Positions 5,753-7,050 of a DNA stretch of 7,050 bases are shown piece after piece. The notes beneath the pieces are model-generated. The model saw nothing but the letters and a program-made list of their open reading frames with translations. It made no database searches and had not been told where the DNA came from. Numbering within the stretch: the first letter of the stretch is position 1; each line of letters begins with the position of its first letter. Origin of the DNA: Bifidobacterium breve (GTDB taxonomy: Bacteria > Actinomycetota > Actinomycetes > S36-B12 > UBA5976); the NCBI GenBank assembly GCA_945861165.1, contig CAMATO010000054.1, forward strand, positions 1 to 7,050. The letters run 5' to 3'. The position numbers and the translations under genes were made by a program.

Positions 5753-7050
5753 TTAGACATTGATCGGTCTTGAAGTTGGTTCAATTGGAGCAGGCAAATT
5801 ACTTTCACCAATCAAATATTTATCTACAGCCGCAGCAGCTGATCTTCCTTCAGCAATTGCCCACACAATTAGTGATTGACCACGCCCGGCATCTCCACAA
5901 ACAAAAACGCCATCAGCATTGGTAGCAAAATTTTCATCCCTAGCAATATTGCCTCGAGGATCAAGGTTTAGTTTCAATTGATCAATAAATACAGCTTTTT
6001 CAGGCCCAATAAATCCTAATGCCAGGAATACAAAATCGGCTGGAATAACTTTTTCAGTTCCTGCTACTGATTCAAATTTGCCATCTTTAAAGATAACTTC
6101 GACTATTTCCAATCCTGTTAACTGATTTTTTTCACCCAAAAATTTTTGCGTATTTACACTGAATATTCTTTCGCCACCTTCTTCATGAGCACTCGTGACT
6201 CGATATGTCATTGGATAAGTTGGCCATGGTTGATAATCTGGTCTGGTTTCTGGTGGTAAAGGTAAAATTTCTAATTGAGTGATGCTCTTGGCACCTTGAC
6301 GATGTGCTGTACCTAAACAATCAGCACCAGTATCGCCTCCCCCAATAATCACAACATTTTTATCTTTTACATCGATCGGAGACTTTGCTAGTTCGCCTAA
6401 AGCCACGCGATTAGCAAAAGGTAGATATTCCATTGCTTGATATATGCCAACAAATTCTCGACCCGGTACTGGAAGATCTCGCCAAGCCGTTGCCCCAACT
6501 GCGATTACGACAGCATCGTATCTTTTTCGTAATTCATTTGCATCGATGTCAACACCTATTTCAACACCACTTCTAAATTTAATTCCTTCAGCTGCCAATT
6601 GCTCAAGTCTTCTGTCAACGTGTATTTTTTCCATTTTGAATTCGGGTATTCCGTATCGAAGCAAGCCACCAAGTTTGTCGGATCTTTCGTAAATCGCCAC
6701 AGTGTGACCTGCTCTTGCTAATTGTTGAGCAGCAGCAAGTCCCGCAGGACCTGAACCAATTACTGCCACAGTTTTTCCACTAAGTCTTGAAGGTGGCTGT
6801 GGAGTAACGAAACCTTGCGCGAATGCTCGATCAGCAATCTCGACTTCAATTTGTTTAATGGTCACTGCTTCTTTGTTGATAGCAACAACACATGCAGTTT
6901 CACACGGTGCTGGACAAAGTCGACCAGTGAATTCTGGAAAGTTATTTGTGGCGTGTAAACGCTCGGATGCTTCTCGCCAGTCCTCATTGAAAACAAGTTC
7001 GTTCCATTCAGGTATTAAGTTTCCAAGTGGACAGCCGTTATGACAAAACG
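5753..7050 (-). CDS. gltD: Glutamate synthase (NADPH) small subunit, lacking its first codons (partial, gene starts outside the window)
   Basis: GltD passes electrons from NADPH through FAD and iron-sulphur clusters to GltB, which makes two glutamates from glutamine and 2-oxoglutarate. The frame is open from the window edge at 7050 to the TAA at 5753-5755, about 431 codons. Some 50 N-terminal residues of a family length near 480 are missing. The internal GTG at 6865 is not the start, because family sequence continues upstream of it: FCHNGCPLGNLIPEWNELV, FPEFTGRLCPAPCETAC and INKEAVTIKQIE. The Cys of FCHNGC and LCPAPCETAC fit the iron-sulphur ligands of the N-terminal domain. Next come the FAD dinucleotide fold VIGSGPAGLAAAQQLA, ERSDKLGGLLRYGIPEFKM, the NADPH-binding VVIIGGGDTGADC, and the C-terminal FAD segment VCGDAGRGQSLIVWAIAEGR. 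Related FAD/NAD reductases share this fold, but the ending PIEPTSRPINV and the Cys pattern point to GltD. gltB probably lies just upstream. Confidence 0.96.
   Translation of the reverse strand, partial: FCHNGCPLGNLIPEWNELVFNEDWREASERLHATNNFPEFTGRLCPAPCETACVVAINKEAVTIKQIEVEIADRAFAQGFVTPQPPSRLSGKTVAVIGSGPAGLAAAQQLARAGHTVAIYERSDKLGGLLRYGIPEFKMEKIHVDRRLEQLAAEGIKFRSGVEIGVDIDANELRKRYDAVVIAVGATAWRDLPVPGREFVGIYQAMEYLPFANRVALGELAKSPIDVKDKNVVIIGGGDTGADCLGTAHRQGAKSITQLEILPLPPETRPDYQPWPTYPMTYRVTSAHEEGGERIFSVNTQKFLGEKNQLTGLEIVEVIFKDGKFESVAGTEKVIPADFVFLALGFIGPEKAVFIDQLKLNLDPRGNIARDENFATNADGVFVCGDAGRGQSLIVWAIAEGRSAAAAVDKYLIGESNLPAPIEPTSRPINV

Noticed and set aside
5753..6865. gltD beginning at the internal GTG at 6865 as a 370-residue protein
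   Set aside because: The same frame continues open to the window edge with clear GltD iron-sulphur domain sequence, so the GTG encodes an internal Val.
1..7050. A mobile element, phage, CRISPR or defence system in the window
   Set aside because: All sequence is accounted for by seven conserved housekeeping genes and two short gaps. No repeats, integrase, transposase or foreign-looking segment was found by reading.

Overview
The window is a dense housekeeping segment with every gene on the minus strand, so transcription runs from high to low coordinates. In transcription order it holds gltD (5' end outside the window), pyk, pyrR, pyrB, pyrC, carA and carB (3' part outside the window). Only about 105 bases lie between genes: 27 between gltD and pyk, and 79 between pyk and pyrR. 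From pyrR onward each gene overlaps the next by 1 to 8 bases.

The organism is most likely an AT-rich, streamlined actinobacterium. The protein sequences and the order pyrR-pyrB-pyrC-carA-carB look like those of mycobacteria and other Actinobacteria, for example the CarA active-site segment GICFGNQILGRALG and the class I dihydroorotase. Base composition is far below the usual actinobacterial GC content, and intergenic space is almost absent. This would fit small freshwater or marine planktonic Actinobacteria such as the Nanopelagicales (acI), but the lineage is inferred, not shown.

The layout has two parts. At 5753-7050 is the small subunit of glutamate synthase, whose partner gltB would lie upstream. 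Pyruvate kinase follows at 4298-5725, with a possible -10 box placed so that the transcript could start at or beside its ATG. At 1-4218 is the de novo pyrimidine operon. CarA and CarB make carbamoyl phosphate from glutamine, PyrB joins it to aspartate, PyrC closes the dihydroorotate ring, and PyrR is the UMP/PRPP-responsive RNA-binding regulator. GltD lies in the pathway that supplies glutamate, the precursor of glutamine.

The most interesting non-coding element is just upstream of pyrR. It is a near-consensus PyrR binding loop (stem, U bulge, CGUGA loop) whose predicted lower stem pairs with the pyrR Shine-Dalgarno sequence. This points to translational repression of the kind known in mycobacteria, not the transcription attenuation of Bacillus. 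No mobile element, CRISPR array, tRNA, rRNA or clearly novel system is visible.
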